Assembly (NCBI RefSeq): GCF_030272615.1
Contig: NC_081408.1
Location: 619,624,476 to 619,688,475 of the forward strand
DNA length: 64,000 bases
Reading direction: 5' to 3'
DNA from: Cryptomeria japonica
Lineage: Eukaryota > Streptophyta > Pinopsida > Cupressales > Cupressaceae
The translations under genes and the position numbers were made by a program. This document shows, in pieces, positions 25,133 to 37,657 of the stretch. Below the pieces are notes generated by a model that was not told the DNA's origin, did not search any database, and saw nothing but the letters and a program-made list of their open reading frames with translations. Position 1 is the stretch's first letter. The number at the start of each line of letters is the position of its first letter.

Positions 25133-25137
25133 ATGTG

Positions 25138-26602
25138 TGTAGACGTATAAAAATGACCATCTTCCTAAATGAATATTTTATGTTCATTTCTCTATTTAAT
25201 TAAATCTAATTTAATTAAATTATCCACATTCTTCTATTTTATTAAGTAAATTACTCAATTTATTTAAATAAAATTCACTATGCCATTTAATGAATAAATC
25301 ATTTTATTCAATTAAATCCCCCTAGCCACTTTTAATTAAATTCAAATTTAATTAAATAGTTATCCTAAATTGAATAAATCAAATTTATTTAATTACAACC
25401 AAATTGAATGAAAATCATTTAATTCAATTAAATCCTATTATCCCCTCATCCACTTGCAAAATCCCAAACCCCTTCCTAATCCCTTCTAGAATCTTCTAAA
25501 CACTTCTAATTAACCTAACCCTCCTCTAAACTTTGTCACATCCCTAAGCAAAGGGAGGTCACTTCTTAAATGGCCCAAAGTCTTGGATAACCATTGAAGG
25601 TTTTCAACCTTCAACCACCAAAACCCCCAAAGTCTTTGAAAACCATTGAAGGCTTCCAACCTTCAACCACTTAATCCCCAAAGTCTCTAATAACCATTAA
25701 TGGTTATTTCAAACCCTCCCACATGGTTAAAACATTTGTTTTGACTCAACCTCTACCCAACCCAAGGGTCTCATCAGGCCTTTAATGCTTTGACCATGAT
25801 TATCCCTTAATCATTTGCACAAAGGTTTATCTTTGGATTAGATCCTAAATCATTGGGTAAACCTAATTTAGACTTGACCCTTAGCCTTTAGATAACCATG
25901 AGGTCTTCTCAGGCCTTTAATACCTCCAACCTCTTCTTTCAACCCAATCTTATGTTGACATTTGCCACCATGTCATTGGTGCAAATTGTGCACATGGATC
26001 CCCAACTTTCAAACTTGGCCCTTGATTAAACCTTTCAATCCTGACCATCCATTGCCCTGTTTGTGCTATAAATAGAGCTCTCATTCCTCCATTCTTAACA
26101 ATCATCTTTCAAATTTGAAGCATCACACTTATGCTCAAATTCTTTCAAACTTTCATTTCATATATGCTCATCATTTAGCCTCTTTTAGATCAGGAATTAG
26201 ACTAAATATGCATGTTAGAGTAATTTATTTATCATTTTAGCTCAATTATAGACTAAATATAGTATGCTAGGATAGTATTCATACTAATCTTGTCATCTTA
26301 TCATTTAGTTTATTGCATTTTAGAATCATACCTAGCTTACAACACATTTCATACAAAATCAATTAAAAATCTCTCTCGTTCTCATATTTGCCATCCCTAA
26401 ACCATTTTGCTCAGTAATCTGAGAGCAAAACATTGGTTTGAGGGACATTGTGAGATAGAGAACCATGGGACCCTCCTTGGGAAGCTGAGTAACACTACGT
26501 TACTCCATAGCTTGCATCAAGAAGTCCTCTGTGTGTGTGTGGACTGGTATTTCTCGTAATTTTCACGTTTTAAGTTTTATTCACCCACTTTTCCCACATA
26601 CA
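25138..26602 (+). repeat. TE-I 5' LTR
   Basis: 1,465 bp, TGTAGACGTATAAA...CACATACA. The first 300 bases are A/T-rich with repeated TTTAATTAAAT tracts. Against the right LTR I count nine differences (six transitions and three transversions), for example at 25143, near 25976 and near 26535. A TATA box lies 929 bases in. Confidence 0.95.
26067..26074 (+). promoter_or_regulatory. TE-I LTR TATA box
   Basis: CTATAAATAGAG context. Expected to start the genomic/gag-pol transcript about 30 bases downstream, near 26100. The same box is at 42061-42068 in the right LTR. Confidence 0.8.
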
Positions 26603-26606
26603 TTTC

Positions 26607-26624
26607 TGGCGCCCACCGTGGGGC
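26607..26624 (+). other. TE-I primer binding site
   Basis: TGGCGCCCACCGTGGGGC, four bases after the LTR end. It begins with TGG, complementary to a tRNA CCA end, as in many Tat-group elements. I do not assign the tRNA. Confidence 0.82.
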
Positions 26625-26690
26625 ACGACCCCCAATAACACATCATTTTTTGAATTTGATGACTTTTGCAGGTACGCGGGAAACTAGAAT

Positions 26691-27112
26691 TAGCGCGTCG
26701 AAAAGATATTTTAGCGCATCCGCCTAACAGTTTAGCGCTTCTAGCCTACTGTTTAGCGCGTGTGCTTTCTGTCTTAGCGCATAAACACTAATCTTTAGCG
26801 CATGATACTATTTAACAAATTTTCCTGTAGGTGTCGATGCCGGCGAAACACACATTAGTGCATAAACCTAACAGATTAGCGCATCTGCCCAAACTTTTAG
26901 CACTTAAAATACTTATTCCAGCGCGTTGCAGCTAACAGTTAGCGCATCAGATTCAAATTTTTCCTGCATAACGCACCGTGGGAAAAGAAAAACACAGATT
27001 AGTGCATACGATACACAGAGTAGCGCATCTGAGTAACAGAATAGCACACAAAGAAGAAACTGTAGCGTATCCGCAGAGTATTGTAGCGCGTACAGTTTGT
27101 TCTGTAGCGCAT
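26691..27112 (+). repeat. TE-I array 1: TTAGCGCRT motif on a 21-bp phase
   Basis: The hexamer TAGCGC (or one-base variants) starts at 26691, 26712, 26733, 26754, 26775, 26796, then 26856, 26877, 26898, 26919, 26940, then 27000, 27021, 27042, 27063, 27084, 27105. Every step is exactly 21 except two steps of 60. The 13 or so bases between motifs are not conserved. The array begins about 70 bases after the PBS, in the untranslated leader. Confidence 0.92.
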
Positions 27113-28324
27113 CACAGACAAAACAGACCAAAAAAAATAAAAAATTTATTGTAACCGAATTAAAATCTTAGACTTGTGGAAGTCCCCCGAAACAAACTAA
27201 CAATCTTCTCGTTCTGTTTATTTCCAAGGTTTTTAACAGTTTCTTGTAGGTAAAGCGAGAGAGTTTGCTGTTACAACAAAACGTTTTTCTTTTGTTGACC
27301 TCCAAAAATTGAATTTTCTTTGTTGACTATTTCTTTTCCATAGATTAGACAATCATTGCTTTGAACAAATAAAAAGAACAACATGTTTTTGTGGAGCAAC
27401 ATCTCTGCATAGGTTTTAGAAAATCACTATTTTGAAAGGCTAAAATAAACCTCATTGATTGCCTTGTCTCGAAAGTGGAAGGTATATGCTCTCCCCTTAA
27501 CTGGGTGACCAAAAAGCCAAACCACTCTTAAAGCTTTCTTTAATTCAAGCAATAAATCCTTTAGCAGGCCTGCCTTCTCGAGGAGTTGCAATCAACTCTT
27601 AAAGTCGTTTATGACCGGTGTGAAGGGAACGACCTAAGTGGGAAACGGCTTTGATGCCAAGAATTCCAACCCACTATAATCAAATGTGGAAAGTGATGAA
27701 AGTCTTTTTCAACGGTTGCGCGCAGTGATTAGCCTTCCCCATGTATCCTCGAGATACGTAAAGCCTTTGTTCTAAAGGTTGGGAAGCCTCCTGAGGGAGT
27801 TTATCACTGACGGCCGAACGGGAAGCCTGATTAAGAATCTTAGCATTAGAAACTTTGAGCCGAGTCAGTATCCAAACATTTGTAACATCATAGTGCAAGG
27901 GTGGGGAAGAATCCGCCCCCAAGATTACTCACCATATATCTCCCAAGATTACTACTCAACTATGAAGCAATTCACTTTGGGTTAACTTCAGGCAAAAGGC
28001 AAAAAAACGGGCGCCCTCTAGGGGGTGACACGGCTGTTTGAGCTGACGGAGTATCGAGACAAGTGGGCTATGATGTTGCTTATGACCCTTGAATAAAGAG
28101 TCTTTCTGAAGTGTTTTATTTTGTATCCAACCTGTTAAAACATTGGGGATTTGAACACATCCTCGACAGAACATACACTTTCTGTTAGATTAAGCAAAAT
28201 GATTGTACTTTGTGTGCCGTGCTTGCATTTTATATTTCAGAAAATCATCCATCACACTTAAAAATTCTCTCAACAAAAATCAAAATCCTCACAGAAACAA
28301 TCAAAAGGAAAAATCAGGGCAGTT
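27113..28324 (+). other. TE-I leader between arrays 1 and 2
   Basis: 1.2 kb of leader without a convincing gene. Short ORFs on either strand overlap and have no features. A TTGTAGGTAAAG context near 27246 could act as a splice donor, but no acceptor can be argued for. Confidence 0.5.
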
Positions 28325-28836
28325 TAGCGCGTAAGAGCAACATCTTAGCGCATGTAACAGGTCTTTTAGCATATCAAAAACACAAAATAGCGCGTACAAC
28401 AAAAACAGTAGCGTTTCAACTGTAAAGCAAAACAGAGAACAATCCTTTAGCGCATGCAAAACACATTCTAGCGCGTCTCAGGAAAACATTAGCGCGTAGG
28501 TATCCAAAGTTAGCGCATTAACAAAAATAGATAGCGCGTAGGAAGCACAGTGTAGCACATTGTTTTCCCAAGCAAACTTAAACGGCAAAATCCAACAGCC
28601 TGTCTTAGCGCGTGAAACAAACAGATTAGCGCGTAGAAAGCCTATTTTAGCGCATTAGAATAAACAGTGAGTGCTTCGAAAGCCCAGTCTAGCGCGTGCA
28701 TATTTCACCTGTCAGAGCAAAATTTTTGCAGAAATCAATATTTTAGCGCGTAACCGGCGGCAGATTAGCGCGTGTGGGAAACCTTTTAGCGCATCAGGAA
28801 AATTAAGTAGCGCATTAAACCTCTGTTTTAGCGCGT
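28325..28836 (+). repeat. TE-I array 2: same motif, second block
   Basis: TAGCGC or variants at 28325, 28346, 28367, 28388, 28409; 28448, 28469, 28490, 28511, 28532, 28553; 28606, 28627, 28648, 28669, 28690; 28744, 28766, 28787, 28808, 28829. Steps are 21 (one is 22) inside blocks of five or six, and 39, 53 and 54 between blocks. The orientation is the same as array 1. The array ends about 470 bases before the upstream ORF. Confidence 0.92.
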
Positions 28837-29306
28837 GAGCCTAGGTAGAAAAACAGTGAGTTGAAAAACCAAAAATTTTGAAAATTTCAAAAATATTTTG
28901 AAAACAGTTTTTCATCAAAACACATCTTTTATCAAACCAGAGTGACAAAAACAAACCATTAAAACTATTTCTCAAGTCAAATTTGTGTCAAACAAAGTTG
29001 TCAGAATCTGAAACGAATCGAGCAATAGAGGACGTCTTTCCTATCATAATCCGGAACATTTTCATCATTAGTATCAATCAAATCCTTTAAACATCTTACG
29101 GATTTTATCTCACAAACACTTGTTTAAAAATTTGCAAATTGTCAAATCTAGTTTCCAGATCGGAAAACTTCTTATCCATATCATTTGACACACTTTATCG
29201 TGAAGGGGCAGCTAAACCTTCATTCTGATAAAGTAAAATTTAAAATTTTCAAAACAAGAATCAACTAAATCCAAACAAATCAAAGGAAATCATTGATCAC
29301 TCATGC
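28837..29306 (+). other. TE-I leader before the upstream ORF
   Basis: A/T-rich leader with no motif copies, repeat or ORF that I can support. Confidence 0.5.
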
Positions 29307-29693
29307 ATGACTAATCCCCTCATTCTGAGAAGAAAGAACCTCTATCGTAACATCACGTTGAAGAAACAACAACCTAGCTTTTCCAAATTCATCAAGAGAA
29401 ATAAATTTTTATACATCAATCGTCAACTCTTCAAATCCCATCAGGTATTTCTTCATCACGTCAAACGTTATATACAAAACAAATCCAGTGAATTTGACAA
29501 AGAACCCCTGAAAACAAGAGCATACTGTCAAAAGTCTTCTTTTAATCAAAAGATAAACCGCGGAGGAAAGATCAATCCAGCATTCCTGCCCGACGAGTGC
29601 ATCACATATAACACATCTCGACCAGAACCACCAACGTCAGAGCAAAACATCAACGAGGACTTTGTTCCTTTCATCACTGAAAGTTTCTATTGA
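29307..29693 (+). CDS. Small ORF upstream of gag (TE-I), unknown function
   Basis: 128 codons from the ATG at 29307 to TGA at 29691-29693. The product is basic at the N-terminus (Arg/Lys/Gln-rich, for example LRRKNLYRN and FIKRNKF) and acidic at the C-terminus (NINEDFVPFITESFY). I see no known domain. The stop is followed one base later by the gag ATG (TGAAATG), in a different frame, a spacing that would suit reinitiation. Tat/Ogre elements are known to carry an extra ORF before gag, so the position is expected, but homology to those proteins cannot be tested here. It is intact. It could also be a chance ORF in the leader. Confidence 0.5.
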   Translation: MTNPLILRRKNLYRNITLKKQQPSFSKFIKRNKFLYINRQLFKSHQVFLHHVKRYIQNKSSEFDKEPLKTRAYCQKSSFNQKINRGGKINPAFLPDECITYNTSRPEPPTSEQNINEDFVPFITESFY

Positions 29694-29694
29694 A

Positions 29695-32373
29695 ATGCCT
29701 ATCACTCGCTCTCAACGAAAGAAACAAAGCGAGACACCCACGGAATCAAGTATGAATCGCAGATTTTCAAATCCTTTTGAAGTTCCATCCTCAGAAGAGC
29801 CTGAAATTACTGACGCAATTCTTCAGGAATGTCAAGAAAACCCTTCATTCCAAAAACTCATCGAAAAACTCATGGAAAATGACAAAGAAAAATATTTACT
29901 CATGCTTACAAGCAAAGGCGTCAAACTTCCTGAAGATTTCGATGCAAATGTCTTTCAAACTGGGTCTCAACAATATACATATCAAGAATAACAAAGGGAA
30001 AAAGAAACTCGCGTACCTGAACAACATATTCTAGAACAACATATACCAGAAATGCGAGTACCTGCGTTTGAAACCCCAGAACAACACATACCATTTACTA
30101 CACCTTTTCAGTTGAGAACAAATACGAGGGAAGAACTCTTCCCTCGGCAAGATAATGCGCCCTTGGTTGCTCTTACTCAACAAATGCAAATGTTGCAAAG
30201 ACAAATGTACGATATGCAACAAGGGACAACAGTGCGGTACTCTATAAACGAAATCTGTCCTTATCCATTTGACAGAAGCTTAAACATGGTACCTTTTCCT
30301 GCAAACTCAGACATTCCCAAATTTGATAAATATGATGGGAAAGGTGATCCTCGAGATCATGTTCGAGAATTTTGTACTATGAGTCTTGAATTTGCTCATA
30401 ATGACACTTATCTGATGAGGTTATTCCCAAGAAGCCTGGGAGGACAAACAATGGAATGGTTATCCAAGATTACACCACCTGTTAGATCATTTGATGAATT
30501 AGTTAACAAATTCATCACCCATTATTCTTACAACATCCAACATGCCATAACCATGCTAGACATTTGCAACACCAAACAAAAGAACAATGAAACATTCATG
30601 TTATTCCTTCAACGTTGGCGGCGCATGGTATCAAGATATCCTCGAGATATTCCTGAAAAGGAGAAAATGGAAATCTTCATTGATAACTTGAATGGTGAAA
30701 TGAGTTACAGACTCAAACTCCGATGCATACCATCTTTTGACAAATTAATCGAAAATGGCATCCAAGTAGAAGAAGCTTGTGTCAAAAAGGGAACACTCAA
30801 GTTCTACAAAGAAGGAACGAACTCATCAAACTACAATAACCAAAACAACACTAATCTAGACAAAACTCGATTTTGGACTCGAAACAAAAACGAAGGCAAC
30901 AATGAATCATATGATCCCAAATCTAAACAGCCAGTGCTTGCCTTATCAGGAAATACTCAAAATACAAAAAATCCTAAAAATGCTACTCCTAGTGCTAACA
31001 CATATGCACCAAACAATGCTCAAGGACAACTCAATACCAACAACGCCAACGATAATCCAAACAAAAACTTGAATCCAGGGCCTAACAACAATTCACGCAA
31101 CAACACCAACAATTTCCATAAGCATATCTTCACACCATTGGGCCAATCATTAGAGTCCGCATTCAGAGAACTGTTGGCAAACAAGATTCTTTCTTTGCCT
31201 CCAATCAACAATTATGAACCCCCAATCAAACCACCTTGGTGGAATGATTCACACTATTGTGATTTTCATCACAACAAAGGTCATAGAACAAATGAGTGCA
31301 TGAGATTGAAACACATAATCCAAGACATGATTGATCGAGGTGACTTAATGGTGGATGGTCTCAAAACAAATAATGATCACGAAGCCTTCAAAGATCCTCT
31401 CCCAAATTATAACAAAGATGGAGCATCAACTTCAAATGATACAGGCGGAGCTCGTATTAATCACATCTACAACAACACAATCAATCACATATCAGTCGAA
31501 GACCATCAAATCAATGTTATAACCATTCGAGATAAACGTGATCATGAATCTGTCAATGTAACAACCTGGACTCAGAAATATGTCTTGAAGGGACATACTA
31601 CACCTCCAACTACCACGCCAAAGATCCAATACGACCTAGTTAACCAACTACGCAAGACTCCGACTCAGATATCTATCCTGGAATTGTTGAAACTATCTCC
31701 AAAACACAAAGACATATTGGAGCAAGCGCTATTAGAAACAAATGTACCTCAAAATCTGGATACAGACAAATTCCAAGCTATGGTTGCCCATATGACAGAA
31801 TCTCATAACCTCACCTTCTCAGAGCATGATAATACTTCATTGAGTCATCCGCATAATACTCCTCTACATATTGAAGTCATTGTTTGCAAACACCGTGTCA
31901 AAAGAGTCTTAATAGATGGAGGAGCCGGACTTAATATATGTACTTTAAAGCTTATCCGTGCACTAGGCTTCTCAGAAGAATCTATTGATCCTTGTAAAAA
32001 GATTACCATAAAAGCATATGATGATGAGGAAAGATCCTCTAAAGGAACAGTGATATTGCCTATTCAAGTTGGACCAGTGCAAAAAGATACTATATGTCAA
32101 GTCTTAGATATTGATCTCACCTACAATATCTTATTAGGCCGACCCTGGATACATGAAATGCAAGCAGTACCTTCTACATATCACCAGTGTGTCAAGTTTC
32201 CTTATGATGGACAGGAAATCTCCATATCAGCTGATAACAATCCATTTCAACATTGCAATGCAATGGGGGCAGCCCAAGACAGTTTGGTTCCTTATAACAG
32301 AGAAAAGCAGCGGTCTTCAACATCTGATCCACCAACAGCAAAATCCAACTCCTTATGGGGAGACTTCAAATAG
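29695..32373 (+). pseudogene. gag-pro: TE-I gag-protease, one internal stop
   Basis: One frame of about 890 codons from the ATG at 29695 to TAG at 32371, interrupted only by TAA at 29989-29991. N-terminal region (29695-30230): basic start PITRSQRKK and Gln-rich repeats (EQHI, QMQML). Ty3 gag core: about 30300-30760 (KFDKYDGKGDP, LFPRSLGG, FDELVNKFITHY). An Asn-rich linker follows, then a C-x2-H-x4-H-x4-C knuckle CDFHHNKGHRTNEC at 31258-31299. Retropepsin: about 31860-32260, with LIDGGAGLN (catalytic Asp codon 31915-31917; the usual Ser is Gly) and LLGRPW at 32131. Pol lies in another frame downstream. The stop would cut the protein after 98 residues unless read through. Confidence 0.85.
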
Positions 32374-32539
32374 AAAATGCAAATCAAAGACCAAGGCATG
32401 GGCAAATACTCTATGGAGCCTTTATGTTTGACCAGATTGCCAACATCACCTAGATCGCATGGTTTACCTACTATTTCTTTAAAAACAAGACCCATCACGA
32501 TGATAATTCTATCCTAACTCTTATAGTAGCTGAACTTGA

Positions 32540-35500
32540 CCAACCAATGATTCCTTACCACTTGTCTTCCCTGATCTCATCGACTGGACTGAACCTAAGA
32601 CTCATGATATCCCAATTTTTCCAGATGATGAATCTATTATCCACTACCTATGTACCGTAAATCCCAAAATAGGCTCTATCAGTGAATCAAATAACGATGT
32701 CTATTCTTCAGGGAGTGCCAAGTCTCTCAGTCGCAAAAATGAATCAAATAATGGATCTAATGCTGAAAACCAGTCAATGGCAGCTATAGATCCCAAAAAA
32801 GTAAAAATAAAGGATGCATCTGAGGGTGAAAACCTTTTTAAGGCACCTAACGATGGGAGACTTGACACTCTTCCTGAACATTTTCATGAACGATCACCCA
32901 TATTGATTGAGCCCACTCAATCAATCAACATTGGTACCACCGAAGCAGCCAGAAACATTCACCTTGCAAAATCTCTGACAGAGGAGGAAAGATCGGCATT
33001 CATCATCTTCTTTAAAGGACAGCAAATTAACTTTGCCTGGTCATATGCTGATATGCCTGGAGTTGATCCACACTTAATCATGCATCATTTGTCCATCTCT
33101 ACAGGAGTCAAGCCAGTCAAGAAGAAACTACAAAAGATGAATCCACAGGTAGCACTCATGGTCAAAACGGAATTAAAGAAATTATTAGATGTCGGATTCA
33201 TCCGACCTATTGACTATGCCGAATGGATTTCCAACATTGTTCCAGTATCAAAACCAGATGGTAGTATCAGAATATGCACCGACTTCAGAGATGTCAATAA
33301 AGCTTGCCCAAAGGATGACTTTCCTCTGCCAAGTATTGATATAATTGTAGACCTCACAGCAGGCCATGCAATGCTCTCATTAATGGACAGTTTCTCAGGC
33401 TATAATCAAATCAAAATAGCTCCTGAAGATCAAGACAAAACAGCCTTCACCTATCCTTGGGGAACATATTGTTGGAATGTTATGCCTTTTGGCTTAAAGA
33501 ATGCCGGAGCCACTTATCAAAGAGAAATGACAACCATATTCCATGATATGATGCACACATTTATGGAAGACTATGTGGATGATTTACTAGTAAAATATTT
33601 CACCAGAGCTGAACATCTTGGCATCCTAACAAAGATTTTTGATCGGTTGCAGAAATTCAAAGTCCGACTCAACCCTAAGAAGTGTGTCTTCGGGGTTACA
33701 TCAGGCAAGTTACTAGGTTACATCATCTCAGCTAAAGGTATTGAAGTTGATCCAACAAACGTACAAGCCATCATGGATATGCCACCACCAAAGAATATCA
33801 GTCAACTTCGATCTCTCCAAGGACGACTTCAATCAATCAGGCGATTCATCGCTCAACTAGCAGATAAAAGTCTGCCATTTAACCACTTGCTACACAAAAA
33901 TGTGCCATTCAAATGGGAGACTAAATGTGCAGAATCTTTTTACCAAATTAAACAGTACCTGATGAATCCACTAGTTTTAGTACCACCAATTGCAGGAAAG
34001 CCTCTTATATTGTATATCTCAACAACAGATGTTTCACTAGGGGCACTATTGGCACAAGAAGATCAACAAGGAAAGGAACGCACCATATATTACATTAGTA
34101 GAACATTGAATGGCTATGAACTCAATTATACATTCATTGAAAAGGCTTGCCTAACAGTTGTTTTTGCATCTCAAAAGTTCCGACATTATATGCTAGCGCA
34201 CACTATCAAGCTAGTAGCCAAAATTGATCCTCTCAAGTATCTACTCAGCAAGGCAGCTCTCACAGGCCGATTGGCTAAATGGTTTATGATTCTCAGTGAA
34301 TTTGACATCCACTACATAGAAAGATGAGCTATCAAAGGACAAGCAATTGCAGATTAGCTAGATGAAGCACCGCTACCAGGAAAACAAACCATGGACATTG
34401 AATTTCCAAACAGGGACGTTTTTGCTCTTTCCTCCAAACAATGGACCCTATACTTTGATGGATCCTATACACAACATGGTTCAGGGGCCGGCATTCTATT
34501 CATCACCCTTGAAGGACACACTGTGCCGAGATCATACAGACTTATGTTTCCTTGTACAAATGATGTGGCTGAATATGAGGCATTGGTCATAGGCATCAAA
34601 ATGGCCGTCGAATGGAAAATCACAGAATTAAAAGTCTATGGAGACTCACAACTGGTCATCAATCAAATCAACAACAATTATCAGACAAAGGATGACAAAT
34701 TACTCCCCTACAAACGGATGGTGGATGACTTCAAACAGTATTTTGTGCACATCAACTTTGAACAAATACCAAGGTTGAACAACAAAGCAGCCGATGCAAT
34801 GGCTACGATCGCTTCATTACTACAAATTCCAGAACAACAGAGTCGTTATGAGTTCCTGGTAGAGCAACTGTTCTCCCCCGCTTATGACCACTCTGAATCC
34901 CAGGTTATATATGCCTTAACCGGTTCAGATTCTCCATTATATGGACCAATATACGACTACCTCAAGCATAATATCTTACCCATTGACCAATCCCGTAACC
35001 AAAAACGTAACTTTATCCGACAAGCTGCCCGTTACACCCTTATCGCTAATACCTTATATCGTCAAGGTCTAGATGGTACTCTTCTTCATTGTCTTGATCG
35101 TAATGATTCTGATTCCGCTTTACACGAGCTTCATGAAGGTATTTGTGGCACACATTCAAGTGGCACTACTCTTGCTAAAAAGCTTCTACGAATGGGATAC
35201 TACTGGGCTACAATGGAGAAAGACTCATATCATTTCGCCAAGAAATGTCCTAAATGCCAGATCCATGGCAATCTGATACATGCACCAGCACAGGAACTGC
35301 AACCATTTACAACATCCTGGCCCTTTTGTCAGTGGGGATTGGACCTGGTAGGCAAAATAGATCCTTCATCTTCAAATGGACACAAGTTCATTATAACTGC
35401 AACAGAATACTTTACTAAATGGATCGAAGTAGTTCCCATGACCACAGTGATTGGGAAACAAATTGCCTCTTTTATCCTAAATTATCTGATCTGTAAATAT

Positions 35501-36193
35501 GGTATTCCAAATTCAATCGTCACAGATAATGGACGACCTTTCAAAAACCAAGATGTGCAGGAACTATGTGAAAAATTCAAAATCCAACATCAGTTTTCTA
35601 CACCATACTATCCACAGGGAAATGGTCAGGCAGAAGCATCTAACAAAACAATCCTAAAAATTCTCAAGAAAACAGTGAATGATGCAGGCAAAGATTGGCA
35701 CGTACAACTCAATCCAGCACTTTGGGCCTACAGGACCAGCATCCGCACACCTATAGGGGCAACACCATATTCATTGGTATATGGATCGGAGGCTATTTTA
35801 CCCTTGGAGGTAGAAATTCCATCTCTTAGAGTCTCTTTGAAAGGTTTGATCCCAGATGAAGAGTATCGAGTTAACCGACTACAAGAACTGGAACTATTAG
35901 ATGAAAGATGCCAATATGCTTATACTCATCTCAAAGCATATCAGCAATGCATGTGCAGGAGCTACAATCATAAGGTCATTCCTCGCAACTTCAAGGTTGG
36001 TGATCTAGTCCTAAAAGAAAATCCAAGGAATCAGCAAGATAGAGAAAAGAAAGGGAAATTTGAACCTAACTGGTTGGGTCCCTATGTCATCATTTCAGTC
36101 TATGGATCAGGTGCCTATCAGCTAACAAATTCTGAAGGAGATGTGCTCGATGATCCAACTAACAACATTCATCTGAAGAAGTACTATACTTAA
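32540..36193 (+). pseudogene. pol: TE-I pol: RT, RNase H, aRNase H, integrase; two internal stops
   Basis: One frame from 32540 to the stop at 36191-36193, broken by TGA at 34325-34327 and TAG at 34355-34357. RT: about 33090-33900, with YVDD at 33572-33583. The first RNase H (33990-34320) is degenerate (ISTTDVSLGALLAQ). The archaeal-type RNase H (34424-34830) keeps Asp 34457, Glu near 34571 and Asp 34643. Integrase: HHCC zinc region 35130-35270, catalytic Asp 35342, Asp 35525 and Glu 35633 (35 residues between the last two, as expected), and a GPY-type end (NWLGPYVI, about 36068). No chromodomain. Compared with TE-A, most of the protease-RT spacer is missing around 32510-32560, together with the join to the gag-protease frame. 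Both stops separate RT from the second RNase H. Confidence 0.9.
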
Positions 36194-37657
36194 GGCAGCC
36201 TAGTGCACGGAAAAAGCCAAAAACAAACAAAAAAATCAAAAAATCCAGAAAAAGCAAAAATACAAAGTACAATAAAAACAAATGGTGAAAACCTGGTAAA
36301 CAGGCACCCTTGTGAAAGACTGGCTCCTTTATCTATATCCATGCCATTTTATCCATCAAAATATTATCGGCCATCGCCCGACACTTAGCATATATCCATT
36401 CAGGACATACTTAGCGTAGTCACTATCTTGAGTTATCCATCTCTATCTATTCTCTTATCACACTTCACCATGGCTTGGAAATCACTGTACATAATCATAT
36501 CCATAAGAACACTCATCTAGGGGCATTAAACTGTTCAAACACTTACAAACATTCAAGACATGCCAACTATTGCAAAACTCAGACACAAGACATCCAACAA
36601 ACACAACTACACTTCATCGCAACAACTAAAACCAAAAAACAAACAATGCACAAGAAACTCAAGGATGGATGATTTTCTGAAGTACTAAATGTTGCATTAT
36701 CGCATTAAAGTCTTGATTATTTTGCATTTTGAACTTTTTAAATTAATTGGGATCTTCTCCTTATCTCATCAAAAGCTTCAAAGCCAGAGATCATGAGGAA
36801 TTTCCAAAATTTTCTTAGTCTTCTGTCTGGGAGGTGATCACTTATAGTGTGTGAATATTTGCTTCGAGACGTGATCCATATCACTGAAGGCCTGATTCCA
36901 TTTCACGCACATAAATGATCCACTCTTGTATGTTTATGCAATACGCACTCAGGTCGTCTTGGTTCAATTATACCTTGACGCTTGTGCTATCTTGCAAAAT
37001 CAAAAATCATGTAAATTTTACTCAGGTCATTATGGTTCAATTATACCATTATGCTTGTATAAATTTTCAACATATCCAAAAATCAATAAATTCTCCAGGA
37101 TGATATTTACAAAGAAAGCAAATAAATGGTTATATCGGATGGCAAATATCGAATGAGAGATGCTCCAAAAACAAATAGTTGCATATCATTTTACAATTAG
37201 TATCGCATATCATTTTACATCATTATTACATCATTTTACATCATATCATCTTACATGTAGTTGCATGTTAAAATCATACATCTCATTTTCAAGATACATC
37301 TCACAGCATATAAAAACATACATCCTACATCACACATTGCATCATATATGAAAACATTACATCATATAAAAAGGAAGTAGCACACATAAAAAGGCATCCA
37401 TAAACACATCACACCGATCAAAAATGGTGCTCTGTATCTATATATCTCTCAAAAAATGATCAAAATCTACAAAATGTGTCTCAACACTGTGTCCAGTACA
37501 AAGAATACAATGCTCAAAAATACAACAGAGACCATGTCTCTCAAGTATGACTATCCCCTGATGGAGATGGTCTAGCTCTAGATGCACCTGCCCCTGGATC
37601 TCCAGGAGGATCCTGTCTAGCTTCCAATACACTCGCCCCCGGATCTGCAGGAGGGTC
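36194..37657 (+). other. TE-I noncoding region between pol and antisense gene
   Basis: 1.46 kb with no supported ORF. Bases 36940-37080 match 61010-61130 of TE-A (ACTCAGGTC, TGGTTCAATTATACC), so this is old shared 3' sequence. At 37180-37260 there is a run of short repeats of ATCATTTTACAT. If the antisense gene is expressed, its poly(A) site should be here. Confidence 0.6.

Noticed and set aside
26691-28836. CRISPR-like array
   Set aside because: The conserved part is only 6-9 bases, spacers are about 13 bases, and the context is a plant retrotransposon leader. This does not fit CRISPR repeat or spacer lengths.
30052-32373. A separate gag starting at the ATG at 30052
   Set aside because: The frame is open and continuous upstream to 29695 apart from one TAA; the basic gag N-terminus lies before the stop. 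The ATG at 30052 is internal.
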